From contig JARHVB010000010.1 of the NCBI GenBank assembly GCA_029222685.1, forward strand, positions 62,001 through 126,000: 64,000 bases of DNA, given 5' to 3'. The stretch is from Terripilifer ovatus. GTDB lineage: Bacteria; Pseudomonadota; Alphaproteobacteria; Rhizobiales; Beijerinckiaceae. The notes under the pieces are model-generated. The model was not told where the DNA came from and searched no databases. It worked only from the letters and a program-made list of their open reading frames with translations. A program made the position numbers and the translations under genes. Shown here in pieces: positions 43,242 to 53,540 of the stretch; within the stretch, counting starts at the first letter, position 1, and every line of letters begins with the position of its first letter.

Positions 43242-44045
43242 CTATATGGACGCCAGCGCCTTTTTGAATGCCGCATCCACCTTCGGCCACAAAGGCGATG
43301 AGACGTCTTTGTATTTCTCGAACGCCGCCTCCGGAATCATAGCAATGATCGCCTGGCGAAAACTCGGACGCTCTTTGCTGCGCGCATACCAATCCGTCAC
43401 GCGGGGGAAGTGATCGCGCCACAGGCCGGTGCATTCCAGCATTTCGAGCCGGAAGAAAAACGAGAGAAGCCCAGCGTCGGCGAGCGTGAATTGCTCGCCC
43501 GTCAGCCAAGGGCCGTTGCCGAGCGACTTCTCCATATCCCGGAAGTGACGGCCAAACCGCACCAGTGCCTCCTCGACAATGGAGGAGTCCAGGCCCTCTT
43601 CCATCATGCGCCGCCATTTTTCGCGCTTCGCCGGGTCCGGCATTTTCGAATAGCGCGCCTCACGCTCGGCCGGTGTCTTCTGCAGCAGGTCGTGGCGGAA
43701 AATGATGCTCGCTGTCATCGTGTTGATGGCGTCGTGGATCGAGTCTTCCTTCTTGGTCCACAACCGAACCCGCGCATGCCCGTAAGGGTCGGCAGGACGC
43801 AGCGGGCGGGCAGGGAAGGCCTCGTCGAGATACTCGTTGATGACAGTCGATTCCGTTACCACCACGCCATCGTGAACCAGTGTCGGTACGACGGCATTGG
43901 GATTGAGCTTGAGATAGGCCGGATCAAACTGCTCGCCCTTGTGCAGGTGCAGGAGCTTGCCTTCGAAGGCCAGCTCTTTCTCCCACAGGACGACACGCAC
44001 TTTGGCGGCGCAGACGGCGGTATCGCCATGATAAAGTGTCAGCAC
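43242..44045 (-). CDS. Glutathione S-transferase family protein (first)
   Basis: 267 residues: a thioredoxin-like N-terminal domain (MLTLYHGDTAVCAAKVRVVL, PTLVHDG, ESTVINEYL) and a helical C-terminal domain with GEQFTLADAGLLSFFFRLEM. The C-terminal domain is longer than usual, ending in a lysine-rich segment. It conjugates or isomerises with glutathione, and the substrate is unknown. It is the last gene of the minus-strand run that begins with a branched-chain-type importer at 49456. Confidence 0.85.
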   Translation of the reverse strand: MLTLYHGDTAVCAAKVRVVLWEKELAFEGKLLHLHKGEQFDPAYLKLNPNAVVPTLVHDGVVVTESTVINEYLDEAFPARPLRPADPYGHARVRLWTKKEDSIHDAINTMTASIIFRHDLLQKTPAEREARYSKMPDPAKREKWRRMMEEGLDSSIVEEALVRFGRHFRDMEKSLGNGPWLTGEQFTLADAGLLSFFFRLEMLECTGLWRDHFPRVTDWYARSKERPSFRQAIIAMIPEAAFEKYKDVSSPLWPKVDAAFKKALASI

Positions 44046-44101
44046 GATATTCCTCCCGTTTGATCCTGCCGGCAGCTGATGGCTTGCACGAGTTTGTTGA
44101 T

Positions 44102-44800
44102 TTATGCCCGTGCGAACTGACCGCGTCCGAAGATACGATCAAGCTCCGCCGGGCTCGCCGTATCCCGCGAGGACTGAATCTTCGCAATCTTCGCCAGCGC
44201 CTTTTGCACAGGCTCGCGCTTCTCGATGGCCGTGAACCAGCGGCCGAGATTTGGAAACTTGTCGAAGGTCACACCGGCTGCATCATGCCCGCGCGTCCAT
44301 GGGAAGGTGGCGATATCGGCGATCGAATACTCGGCGCCGCCGAGATAAGCGCTCTCGCCGAGCCGCTTCTCCAGCACATCGTAAAGCCGTAACATTTCTG
44401 TCTTGTAGCGTGCCAAAGAATAGCCGTTGCCTTCCGAGGCGAAGCGCGCAAAATGCGTGTAATTGCCGAAAGCTGGTCCGATGCCGGTAACCTGGATCAT
44501 CAGCCACTGAATGGCCTCGAAACGCTCGCGCCGCCCCGCCGGCAGCAGGCGGCCGGTCTTCTCGGCGAGATAGAGCAGGATGGCGCCGGATTCGAACACG
44601 GTGAAAGGCTTCCCATCCGGTCCGTCCTGGTCGACGATGGCGGGAATCTTGGAGTTCGGGTTGATCTTGACGAAATCGGCCGCGAACTGCTCGCCCTTCC
44701 ACACGTCGACGAAGTGCTCCTTGTAGGGCAGCCCCAGCTCTTCCAGCGCAAGGTAGATTTTCTGAACGTTGGGGCTCGTCAAAGCGTAAAGATCGATCAT
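44102..44800 (-). CDS. Glutathione S-transferase family protein (second)
   Basis: 232 residues, of the Ure2p/YfcG-like type. The N-terminal domain has LYALTSPNVQKIYLALEELG and the glutathione-binding KINPNSKIPAIVDQDGPDG followed by FESGAILLYLAEKTG. The C-terminal domain contains GGAEYSIADIATFPWTRGHD, the family helix. It ends 56 bases before the first GST and starts 22 bases after livF, so both GSTs probably share the importer transcript. Confidence 0.87.
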   Translation of the reverse strand: MIDLYALTSPNVQKIYLALEELGLPYKEHFVDVWKGEQFAADFVKINPNSKIPAIVDQDGPDGKPFTVFESGAILLYLAEKTGRLLPAGRRERFEAIQWLMIQVTGIGPAFGNYTHFARFASEGNGYSLARYKTEMLRLYDVLEKRLGESAYLGGAEYSIADIATFPWTRGHDAAGVTFDKFPNLGRWFTAIEKREPVQKALAKIAKIQSSRDTASPAELDRIFGRGQFARA

Positions 44801-44822
44801 CGCTGCTCACTCCGCAATAGTC

Positions 44823-45529
44823 TCAAACACCAAGCCAAGTATGGCGTATCTCGTCGGCCTTGCGCAATTCCTCGCTCGTGCCGGACCAGCGCACGCGGCC
44901 TTTGCCCAACACGATCACGTGATCGGCGACGGCAGTGGCCATGGCGAAATTCTGTTCGACCAGCAGCATGGTCATACCGGCTTGTTTCAGTTTCATGATG
45001 ATGTCGGCGATCTGGCGCACGATCAGCGGCGCTAGGCCTTCGCTCGGCTCGTCGAGCAGCATGATGCGCGGATTGGCGACGAGCGCGCGCGCCATGGCGA
45101 GCATCTGCTGCTCGCCGCCGGACAATTGCGTGCCGCCATTGTTGCGCCGTTGCGCCAGGTTGGGGAAGTCTTCGTAGATGCGCTCCATCGTCCAGCCATT
45201 CGCGGCATGGCCTTTACGCGAGGCGATGGCGATGTTCTCTTCCACCGAGAGGGAGGGGAAGATGGCGCGCGTTTCCTGCACGAAGGCAATGCCCGCCCGC
45301 GCGATGCCGAAGGTCGGCATGCCGGCGAGATCGCGGCCCTCGAAGGTGATGCGGCCACGGCGCGGCTGCACCATGCGCATGATGCTGCGCAGGGTCGTGG
45401 TCTTTCCGGCGCCGTTGCGCCCGAGCAAAGCGACGACCTTGCCGGCCGGAACATCGAAGGAGACGCCCTGGATGATGTGGCTGTCGCCCAGATAGGTATG
45501 GACGTCGTCGAGTTTAAGCAGCGCATTGC

Positions 45530-45533
<4 letters not shown>
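44823..45533 (-). CDS. livF: Branched-chain amino acid-type ABC transporter ATPase LivF (system 1)
   Basis: 236 residues with Walker A GRNGAGKTT, signature LSGGEQQMLAMARAL and Walker B IMLLDEPSEGLAPLIV, then VEQNFAMATAV. LivF-type proteins pair with LivG. It overlaps livG by four bases. The whole five-gene set runs livJ, livH, livM, livG, livF on the minus strand. The ligand may be an amino acid or an aromatic acid, since such importers also carry aromatic compounds. Confidence 0.92.
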
Positions 45534-46290
<757 letters not shown>

Positions 46291-46294
<4 letters not shown>

Positions 46295-47295
46295 TGTTCC
46301 GCCTCCGCACTTGAGCCGGGCATGCCGGCGGGCGCTTTTCGCTGCGACAGGCGGCCGATCATGTCGAGCAGCCAGCCGACGATGCCGCGCGGCAGCGCCA
46401 GGGCGACGAAGGCGAAGATGGCGCCGAGAAACAGATACCAGTGCCCGAAGGATGATGAGAGAACCTCCTTGAGGATGACGAGAATCGCCGCGCCCAGAGG
46501 CCCGCCGACGAGCGTGCCCATGCCGCCGATGACGAGCGCGATGAGCACGTCGCCGGAGACGAACCAGCTGACCAGATCGGGCGAGATGAAATTGGTGTGC
46601 TGGACCTTGAAGGCGCCGGCCAGTGCCGCGATCGCGCCGGATGCCGTGAAGGCCGCCAGCCGATAGGCGAAGACCCGGCCGCCCAGCGCTGCAACACGGC
46701 TCGGGTTCTGCCGGATGGCGGCGAGCGTTCGTCCGAACGGTGAGGCGACCACCAGTTCGAGCAGCAGCCAGACGACGACGCACAGCCCGATGCAGAGGAG
46801 GGCGAAGATTTCCGGATTGTCGAGATCGAGGCCGATCGGCTTCAGGTCGAGCCGCGGAATGCCGCCCATGCCGTCGGCGCCGTTAAACAGCTTGCTGCGG
46901 AAGCCCCAGGCATAGAACATCTCGGCGGCGGCCAAAGTCACCATGATGAAGAAGGCGCCGGACGTGCGCACAGCCAGCAGGCCGACGAGGAAGGAAATGA
47001 CGATGCCGCCGAGCACGGCGGCGATAATCGCCAGCGCCGGCGGCAGCCCCATCAGCACGGTCATGCCGCCGAAGATATATGCGCCGACGCCGAGCAGGCC
47101 GGCATGGCCGAAGGAGACGAGCCCGCAGGTCGCCAGCAGATCGAGGCTGAGGGTGAAGATGCCGAGGATCGCAGCCTCGGCGATCAGCTCCTGCGCGAAG
47201 AAGCCGGAAAACCTCTGCGCCAGCAAAGCCGCCACGATCAGTGCAACGCCGATCGCCCGGCGGACGAAAGTCCTGTTCGCCATCATCGACATCAT
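46291..47295 (-). CDS. livM: Branched-chain amino acid-type ABC transporter permease LivM (system 1)
   Basis: 334-residue membrane subunit with about ten helices. Family segments include LVSFGHAGLLGVGAYIFGGM and the cytoplasmic docking loop FGRTLAAIRQNPSRVAALG. The end GAIFAFVALALPRGIVGWLL is typical of LivM. Several in-frame ATG codons (47295, 47292, 47286, 47283) are possible starts, and 47295 is used. It lies 2 bases after livH. Confidence 0.9.
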
Positions 47296-47297
47296 GA

Positions 47298-48185
47298 TCA
47301 ACCTGAAGTCGAGAAGCGGCGCGCCGGCAGAAGCCCGGTCGGCCGGAAGGTCAGCACCAGCGCCATGACGAGATAGATCATCATCATCGCGAATTGCGGC
47401 AGCAGGATCTTGCCGAACGTGTCGGCGAAGCCGATCAGCAGCGAGCCGAGGATGGCGCCCTTCAGGCTCCCGAGCCCGCCGACGACGACGACGATCAGCA
47501 CCAGGATGATGATCGTCACGTCCATGCCCGGATAGACACCGAAGATCGGTGCCGCCACAACGCCGCCGACCCCGGCAAGATAGGTGCCGATTGCGAAGAC
47601 GAGGGCGAATACCTTGCCGATATCGATGCCGAGCGTCTCCGCCGTGGCCCGGTCGTCGACGCCGGCGCGCACCAGTGCGCCGAGCCGCGTGCGCTCGAGC
47701 GCGAAATAGAGCGCGATCATCACGACCAGCCCGAGCCCGATGAGGAACAGCCGGTAGGACGGATACAGAATACCGAACAGATTGACGGCGCCGTTGAGCA
47801 TGTCCGGCTGCGCAACGCCCTTCGGCAGGTCGCCATAGGCGATGCGCATCAGGTCGGTGCCCATGTAGATGATGCCGACGGTGAGCAGCACCTGCGCCAG
47901 ATGGCCGGAGCGTTCCACCCGCTTCAGCAGCAGGAAGTAAAGCAGCAGGCCGACGGCTGCCGCGACGAACGGCGCCAAAGCCAGCGCTGCCCAGAACGAA
48001 CCGCCCAATTGGGTGATGGTGAAGGCGACATAGGCCGCGAACATATAGATCGTGCCATGGGCGAGATTAAGATAATCCATCAGCCCGAAGACAACCGAGA
48101 GGCCGATGGCGAGCAAAAAGAGCAGCATCGAGAACTGCAGCGAGTTCAACACCTGTTCTGCAAAGAAATACGGATCGAGAAGCAT
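47298..48185 (-). CDS. livH: Branched-chain amino acid-type ABC transporter permease LivH (system 1)
   Basis: 295-residue membrane subunit starting MLLDPYFFAEQVLNSLQFSM. Family features are VVFGLMDYLNLAHGTIYMFA and the docking loop TRLGALVRAGVDDRATAETLG. The longer frame upstream (to 48293) has no ribosome site and overlaps an intercistronic hairpin, so 48185 is chosen. Downstream it is nearly contiguous with livM. Confidence 0.9.
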   Translation of the reverse strand: MLLDPYFFAEQVLNSLQFSMLLFLLAIGLSVVFGLMDYLNLAHGTIYMFAAYVAFTITQLGGSFWAALALAPFVAAAVGLLLYFLLLKRVERSGHLAQVLLTVGIIYMGTDLMRIAYGDLPKGVAQPDMLNGAVNLFGILYPSYRLFLIGLGLVVMIALYFALERTRLGALVRAGVDDRATAETLGIDIGKVFALVFAIGTYLAGVGGVVAAPIFGVYPGMDVTIIILVLIVVVVGGLGSLKGAILGSLLIGFADTFGKILLPQFAMMMIYLVMALVLTFRPTGLLPARRFSTSG

Positions 48186-48228
48186 GTCGCCGGGCGTTTC
48201 ACTCTGAAATTGGCTTGTTGTCGCAGCC

Positions 48229-48252
48229 GGAAGAGCCAGCCCTGGCTCTTCC
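48229..48252 (-). promoter_or_regulatory. Intercistronic hairpin between the binding protein and permease genes
   Basis: GGAAGAGCCAG (48229-48239) and CTGGCTCTTCC (48242-48252) are exactly complementary, giving a ten-base stem with a four-base loop. On the minus strand it follows the livJ-like stop at 48269. Hairpins here commonly protect or partly terminate the abundant receptor mRNA, giving more receptor than permease. Confidence 0.65.
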
Positions 48253-48268
48253 GCTTGTTGCGTCTGGC

Positions 48269-49456
48269 TTACTGCAACGGCGGCATTTTGCAAGCCGAAG
48301 CATCGGTGGTGACATTCGGGATCGTATCGATCAGCTCGAACACCACCGCGTCGCCCTTCTTGACGGTCTTGGCGACATAGATGTTCTGGTCGACGTTGTT
48401 GTTCGCCGGGTTCATGCGCGTCGGGCCGCGCGGCCCGGTGAACGACACCTGCGAGATCGCCTTGGCGAGGGCAACCCGGTCCTCGACATTGCCGTTGACC
48501 TTCTTGGCGGCTTCGATGGCGAAGCGCATCGAGTCATAGCCCATCACCGCGAATTCCGAGGCCGAAGCGTTGAACTTTTCGCGATAGGCTTTCTGGAAGG
48601 CGATATTCTCCGGGCTCTGCAGTTCGGGAATATAGTTGAGGGACGAGATCACGCCTTCCGCGCTGTCGCCCTGCGCCTGGCGCAGCATGGCCGGCGTCGT
48701 CCCGAGCATGGAAATCAGCGGAATCTTTCCCTTCAGGCCGAAGGATTCGTACTGCTTGGTGAACAGGATCGCCTCCGCGCCGTAATACAGGCCGAGGATG
48801 GCGTCCGGATTGGCGGAGCGCGCCTGCGCCAGATAGGGGCCGAAGTCCTGCGTCTTGCCGAACGGCGAAAACACTTCGGCGATGACCTTGCCTCCCGCCT
48901 TCTCGAACGTGCGGCGGAAGTCGCCGGCGAATTCGCGCGGCGTCACGAAGTCGGCGCCGAGAACGAAGACATTCTTGTAGCCCTTGGCGGCAACCCATGG
49001 CCCGAACGGCTCGGCGATCTGGGCATTGGAATAGGAGGCGCGAAACACCCACGGCGAGCATTTCTCTCCGGTGAGCGCATTGGCCGAGGCCAGCGACATG
49101 ATCATCGGCACTTTCGCCGCCGCGACGACAGGCGCAACAGCGAGCGCGACCGCCGAAAGCTGCACGCCGGCGATCATGTCGACCTTGTCGCTCTGGATCA
49201 GCTTACGCACCTTCTGCAGGCCCACGCTGGGGTTGGAACTGTCGTCCTCGACCAGGAGCTGGATATCGCGGCCATTCACCTTGGGGCCGAAATGCTCGAT
49301 CGCCAGCCGCATTCCATTCGTCATTTCAGTGCCTTGGGGAACGTCATTGCCGGTGGTCGCGAGAATGCCGCCGATCTTGATCGGCTCGGCTGCAAAAGCG
49401 CTGCTGTTCATGGATAAAACGGCGAGCACGGCGCCCGCGGTCAAGGCACGTATCAT
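48269..49456 (-). CDS. ABC transporter substrate-binding protein, Leu/Ile/Val-type (system 1)
   Basis: 395-residue type I periplasmic binding protein. A signal peptide (residues about 1-22, ending SSAFAA) is followed by EPIKIGGILATTGNDVPQG, GMRLAIEHFGPKVNGRDIQL and LVEDDSSNPSVGLQKVRKLI, all typical of the LivJ group. The ligand is probably an amino acid or an aromatic carboxylate. It heads the minus-strand operon and is divergent from the DapA-like gene across a 156-base gap. Confidence 0.9.
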   Translation of the reverse strand: MIRALTAGAVLAVLSMNSSAFAAEPIKIGGILATTGNDVPQGTEMTNGMRLAIEHFGPKVNGRDIQLLVEDDSSNPSVGLQKVRKLIQSDKVDMIAGVQLSAVALAVAPVVAAAKVPMIMSLASANALTGEKCSPWVFRASYSNAQIAEPFGPWVAAKGYKNVFVLGADFVTPREFAGDFRRTFEKAGGKVIAEVFSPFGKTQDFGPYLAQARSANPDAILGLYYGAEAILFTKQYESFGLKGKIPLISMLGTTPAMLRQAQGDSAEGVISSLNYIPELQSPENIAFQKAYREKFNASASEFAVMGYDSMRFAIEAAKKVNGNVEDRVALAKAISQVSFTGPRGPTRMNPANNNVDQNIYVAKTVKKGDAVVFELIDTIPNVTTDASACKMPPLQ

Positions 49457-49612
49457 GGGTTTCCTCCGATAGTCTTTTTAGGCCGCTTTGGCCGCGGCGG
49501 CGGAGTTTGCCACGGCGTTTCCCGGCCAACAAGAGAGCGTTAGGCGCTTCGAGAGGGCATTGACGAAGCGATAAAACCAGCGCAGCAATGTTGAAAATTG
49601 GAGATGAGACCG

Positions 49613-50611
49613 ATGCCGATCGCACGCAAGGATGCCAAAAGCCACGCTCGGGAGACCATGCGCGGAATCTGGGCCGCCGCGCTGACACCTTTCAAGGATG
49701 ACATGTCGGTCGACGAACAGGGCTTTCGCGCCAATCTTCGCCACTGGATCGACGATCTCGGCATCGAGGGCGTTTTCGTCGCCGGCAAGCAGGGCGAGTT
49801 CTTCTCCCTGACCCTGCCGGAACGCAAGCGCCTGTTCGAAATCGCGCTCGAGGAAGCCCAAAGAAAACCTGGCGCCAAGGCCGGCACTATCATGTCCTGT
49901 TCCGATCAGAACATGGACACGGTCATCGAGCTGGCGAAACACGCCGAGGCGATCGGCGCCGAAAGCATCGTCGTGCACGCGCCGGTCCTGCATTTCCTCA
50001 AGGCGCAGGACGACACGCTCTATGAGTATTACAAATATATCAGCGAGCAGGTGAATGTCGGCATCGCCATGTGGAGCCATCCCGATTCCGGCTACCTGAT
50101 GAGCCCGGAGCTTTGCGCCCGCATTGCCGAGCTTCCCAATATCGTCGCCATCAAATACAGCGTCCCGCGCGAGATGTACGCCAGGCTGACGCGCCTCGCC
50201 GGCGACAAGCTCATCGTCTCGACCTCGTCGGAAGACGAATGGTTCGACAATATGGTCGAGCTCGGCTGGAAGCTCTACCTTTGCTCGGCGCCGCCCTATC
50301 TGCTGCAGACCAAGTACGATCGCCGCATGCGCGAATATACCGACCTCGTCTTCTCCGGCGAGATCGACAAGGCCCGCAAGGTGCGCGACAGTCTCGAGCC
50401 GGTGCGCGCGGCGATCCGAAGCACATGCCCGCCCGAGAAGCCCCAGGCCCATTCCAAATACTGGCAGGACCTGCTCGGCCAGGTCGGCGGCCCCGTTCGC
50501 CGGCCGATGCTGCAGATGACCGATGCCGAAAAACTCGCGACCCGCGAGGCCTTTCTGAAATGCGGCCTGCAGGTTTCGGCACCGGCCCACAAGGCCACCA
50601 GCGCCGCCTGA
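49613..50611 (+). CDS. DapA-superfamily (dihydrodipicolinate synthase-like) lyase, atypical active site
   Basis: 332 residues of the class I aldolase fold. The Schiff-base lysine is visible in NIVAIKYSVPREMY, and GIWAAALTPFKDDMSVDEQG and AGKQGEFFSLTLPERKRLFE place it in the DapA superfamily. The usual GTTGE carrying the relay threonine reads AGKQGE, and the usual PYY catalytic tyrosine region reads HAPVLHF. It is therefore not a true DapA and may be a hydratase, aldolase or decarboxylase-type relative. The ATG at 49613 is chosen, with GGAG about 10 bases upstream. The next gene is 3-hydroxyanthranilate dioxygenase. Confidence 0.82.
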   Translation: MPIARKDAKSHARETMRGIWAAALTPFKDDMSVDEQGFRANLRHWIDDLGIEGVFVAGKQGEFFSLTLPERKRLFEIALEEAQRKPGAKAGTIMSCSDQNMDTVIELAKHAEAIGAESIVVHAPVLHFLKAQDDTLYEYYKYISEQVNVGIAMWSHPDSGYLMSPELCARIAELPNIVAIKYSVPREMYARLTRLAGDKLIVSTSSEDEWFDNMVELGWKLYLCSAPPYLLQTKYDRRMREYTDLVFSGEIDKARKVRDSLEPVRAAIRSTCPPEKPQAHSKYWQDLLGQVGGPVRRPMLQMTDAEKLATREAFLKCGLQVSAPAHKATSAA

Positions 50612-51268
<657 letters not shown>

Positions 51269-51280
51269 GCTTAAAATATC

Positions 51281-51311
51281 TTGGCAGAGGCGTTGAGTTT
51301 CTGCTTATAAT
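51281..51311 (+). promoter_or_regulatory. Candidate promoter for importer system 2
   Basis: TTGGCA at 51281-51286 and TATAAT at 51306-51311 are 19 bases apart, slightly long. The AT-rich segment TTAAGCTTAAAATATC just upstream and the following hairpin AGGCG-AAAT-CGCCT (51316-51329) near the ribosome site are also visible. It would drive the plus-strand operon starting at 51343. Confidence 0.4.
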
Positions 51312-51342
51312 CAAGAGGCGAAATCGCCTGGAGGGATCAAGC

Positions 51343-52512
51343 ATGAATTTTGTGAAGTCTGTGGCCGCTGCCGTCGTGGCATCGTGCCTTGCTGTGCCCG
51401 CGATGGCGCAGGCGCCGGTCAAGATCGGTTTCATCACCACGCTCTCGGGACCGGGCGGCTACCTCGGCGCCGACGCGCGCGATGCGTTCCAGCTCGCCAT
51501 CGATCTCGGCGGCGGCAAGCTTGGCGGCACGCCGGTTCAGCTTGTCGTCGAGGACGATGCGCTGAAGCCCGGCCAAGGCAAGGAAATCACCGAACGCTTC
51601 ATGAAGAACGAGAAGATCAAGCTGTTCACCGGCATCATCTTCTCCAACGTGCTCGCGGCCGTCGCGCCGGAAGTCATCGACAATGACGGCGTCTACGTCA
51701 GCCTGAACGCCGCGCCGTCGAATTTCGCCGGCAAGGAATGCAATCCGAACTATTTCGTCGTCTCCTGGCAGAACGACACCCTGCACGAGAGCGCCGGGCA
51801 GAACGCCACCAATCTCGGTTTCAAGAAAGCCTTCGTGCTGGCGCCGAACTATCAGGCCGGCAAGGACGCCATCGCGGGCTTCAAGCGCTTCTTCAAGGGC
51901 GAGATCGCCGGCGAGATCTACACGCGCCTCGACCAGACGGATTTCGCGCCCGAAATGGCGCAGATCCGCGCCGCCAACCCGGACGTCGTGTTCCAGTTTC
52001 ATCCCGGCGGCGTCGGCATCGCCTTCGCCCGCCAGTATCAGCAGGCGGGCCTCCTCGGCACCATTCCCATGGTCGTCGCTGCTCCCTCGCTCGACTCCGT
52101 CATCCTGAAGGCGGTTGGCGACGCGGCGCAAGGCGTCTACGTCTCGTCGCATTGGAACGCCGATTTCGACAATGCGTCCAACAAGCAGTTCGTGGCCGAG
52201 TTCCAGAAGAAGTACAACCGTCTGCCGACGGCTTATGCGGCTCAGGGCTATGACGCTGCGCTCGCCATCGGCGCGGCGCTGAAGGGCACCGGCGGCAAGA
52301 TCGACGATCTCAAGGCCTTCCGCACCGCCATGCTGAAAGCCGATTTCGCCTCCGTTCGCGGCGCGTTCAAATTTGGCAACAACCAGCATCCGGTCCAGGA
52401 TTGGTATGCGCTGCGCGTGGAGAAGGGTGCCGACGGCCAGTTGGCGCTCGTCACCAAGAGCAAGGTGCTCACCAATCGTTCGGATTTCTACGCCAAGGAC
52501 TGCAAGCTCTGA
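51343..52512 (+). CDS. ABC transporter substrate-binding protein, Leu/Ile/Val-type (system 2)
   Basis: 389-residue type I receptor. The signal peptide MNFVKSVAAAVVASCLAVPA is followed by VKIGFITTLSGPGGYLGADA, LVVEDDALKPGQGKEITERF and VFQFHPGGVGIAFARQYQQA. The start at 51343 is supported by TGGAGGGATC upstream, and the longer frame is discarded. It heads a plus-strand operon of receptor, two permeases, two ATPases and a fused hydrolase, so its ligand is probably the substrate of that hydrolase or of the dioxygenase just upstream. Confidence 0.9.
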   Translation: MNFVKSVAAAVVASCLAVPAMAQAPVKIGFITTLSGPGGYLGADARDAFQLAIDLGGGKLGGTPVQLVVEDDALKPGQGKEITERFMKNEKIKLFTGIIFSNVLAAVAPEVIDNDGVYVSLNAAPSNFAGKECNPNYFVVSWQNDTLHESAGQNATNLGFKKAFVLAPNYQAGKDAIAGFKRFFKGEIAGEIYTRLDQTDFAPEMAQIRAANPDVVFQFHPGGVGIAFARQYQQAGLLGTIPMVVAAPSLDSVILKAVGDAAQGVYVSSHWNADFDNASNKQFVAEFQKKYNRLPTAYAAQGYDAALAIGAALKGTGGKIDDLKAFRTAMLKADFASVRGAFKFGNNQHPVQDWYALRVEKGADGQLALVTKSKVLTNRSDFYAKDCKL

Positions 52513-52622
52513 GCTTGCAGTTTCTGACGTTCGCTGGCGCAGGCATGGGTGATGTTGAACCACTATCCGATATCGCACAGAGGTGACGGCGAGCGTGTCG
52601 TAACGAATGCAGGAGTGCCGGA

Positions 52623-53540
52623 ATGGCGCTCCTGATCGAGCAGAGCCTCAACGGCATTCAGCTCGGCTTCATGCTGTTTCTGCTGGCGGCGGGCCTGACC
52701 CTGATCTTCGGCATCATGGGCGTCATCAACCTGGCGCAGGGCTCGCTTTTCATGGTCGGCGCCTATGCGGCGGCGGTCGTCGCCACGCAGACCGGTTCCT
52801 ATGTGCTTGCCGCCATCGCCGGTCTCGCTGCTGCCGCGATCATCGGCATGGCGATGGAATATCTGGTGATCCGAAGGCTCTATGCGCGCGATCATCTCGA
52901 CCAGGTTCTGGCGACCTTCGGCCTGATCTTGTTCTTCAATCAGATGACGGTCATCCTGTTTGGACGCCAGCCGCTGTTCGTCCGGATTCCGCCCTTGCTC
53001 GATGGATCGGTGCATATCGTCGCCGGCGTCTATTATCCGCTTTACCGCCTCGTCATCATCGGCGTCGGCCTGCTGACGGCGCTGGGCCTCTACATTCTCA
53101 TCTCGCGCACCCGCATCGGCATGCTGATCCGTGCCGGCGCCACCAATCGCGAGATGGTGCGGGCGCTCGGCGTCGATATCCGTCTGCTCTACACCATCGT
53201 CTTCGGGCTCGGCGCCATGCTGGCGGGCCTCGCCGGCATCATGACCGGCCCGATCAGCGCCGTGCAGGTCGGCATGGGCGAGCAGGTGCTGATCCTGACC
53301 TTCGTCGTCATCGTCATCGGCGGCGTCGGCTCGATCCGCGGCGCCTTCGTCGGCGCGCTGATCGTCGGCATCGTCGATACTTTGCTGCGCGCTTTCCTGC
53401 CGACTCTGCTGCGTCACATGATGGCCAGCGGCTCGGAAGCTGATGCGCTGGCCGGCGGCATCTCCGCCATGGGCGTCTACCTGCTGATGGCCATCGTGCT
53501 CCTCGTGCGCCCGAAGGGGTTGTTGCCCGCCAATGGCTGA
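52623..53540 (+). CDS. livH: Branched-chain amino acid-type ABC transporter permease LivH (system 2)
   Basis: 305 residues and about eight membrane helices. Family segments are IFGIMGVINLAQGSLFMVGA and the docking loop TRIGMLIRAGATNREMVRALG. It overlaps the LivM start by eight bases. The set is independent of the importer at 44823-49456 and differs in sequence, so it is not a recent copy. Confidence 0.92.
   Translation: MALLIEQSLNGIQLGFMLFLLAAGLTLIFGIMGVINLAQGSLFMVGAYAAAVVATQTGSYVLAAIAGLAAAAIIGMAMEYLVIRRLYARDHLDQVLATFGLILFFNQMTVILFGRQPLFVRIPPLLDGSVHIVAGVYYPLYRLVIIGVGLLTALGLYILISRTRIGMLIRAGATNREMVRALGVDIRLLYTIVFGLGAMLAGLAGIMTGPISAVQVGMGEQVLILTFVVIVIGGVGSIRGAFVGALIVGIVDTLLRAFLPTLLRHMMASGSEADALAGGISAMGVYLLMAIVLLVRPKGLLPANG

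Noticed and set aside
44910..44935. GATCACGTGATC palindrome considered as an E-box or parS-type site
   Set aside because: It lies inside the livF coding sequence and fits the codons of a conserved part of the protein. There is no sign of selection for the site.
48215..49417. A 400-residue plus-strand frame opposite the Leu-type receptor
   Set aside because: The receptor on the other strand has a signal peptide and family motifs. This frame is Arg/His-rich shadow sequence.
49478..50590. A 370-residue open frame on the minus strand opposite the DapA-like gene
   Set aside because: It is fully contained opposite a gene with recognisable motifs, has an odd composition (many R, H, D, Q) and no ribosome site. 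It is a high-GC shadow.
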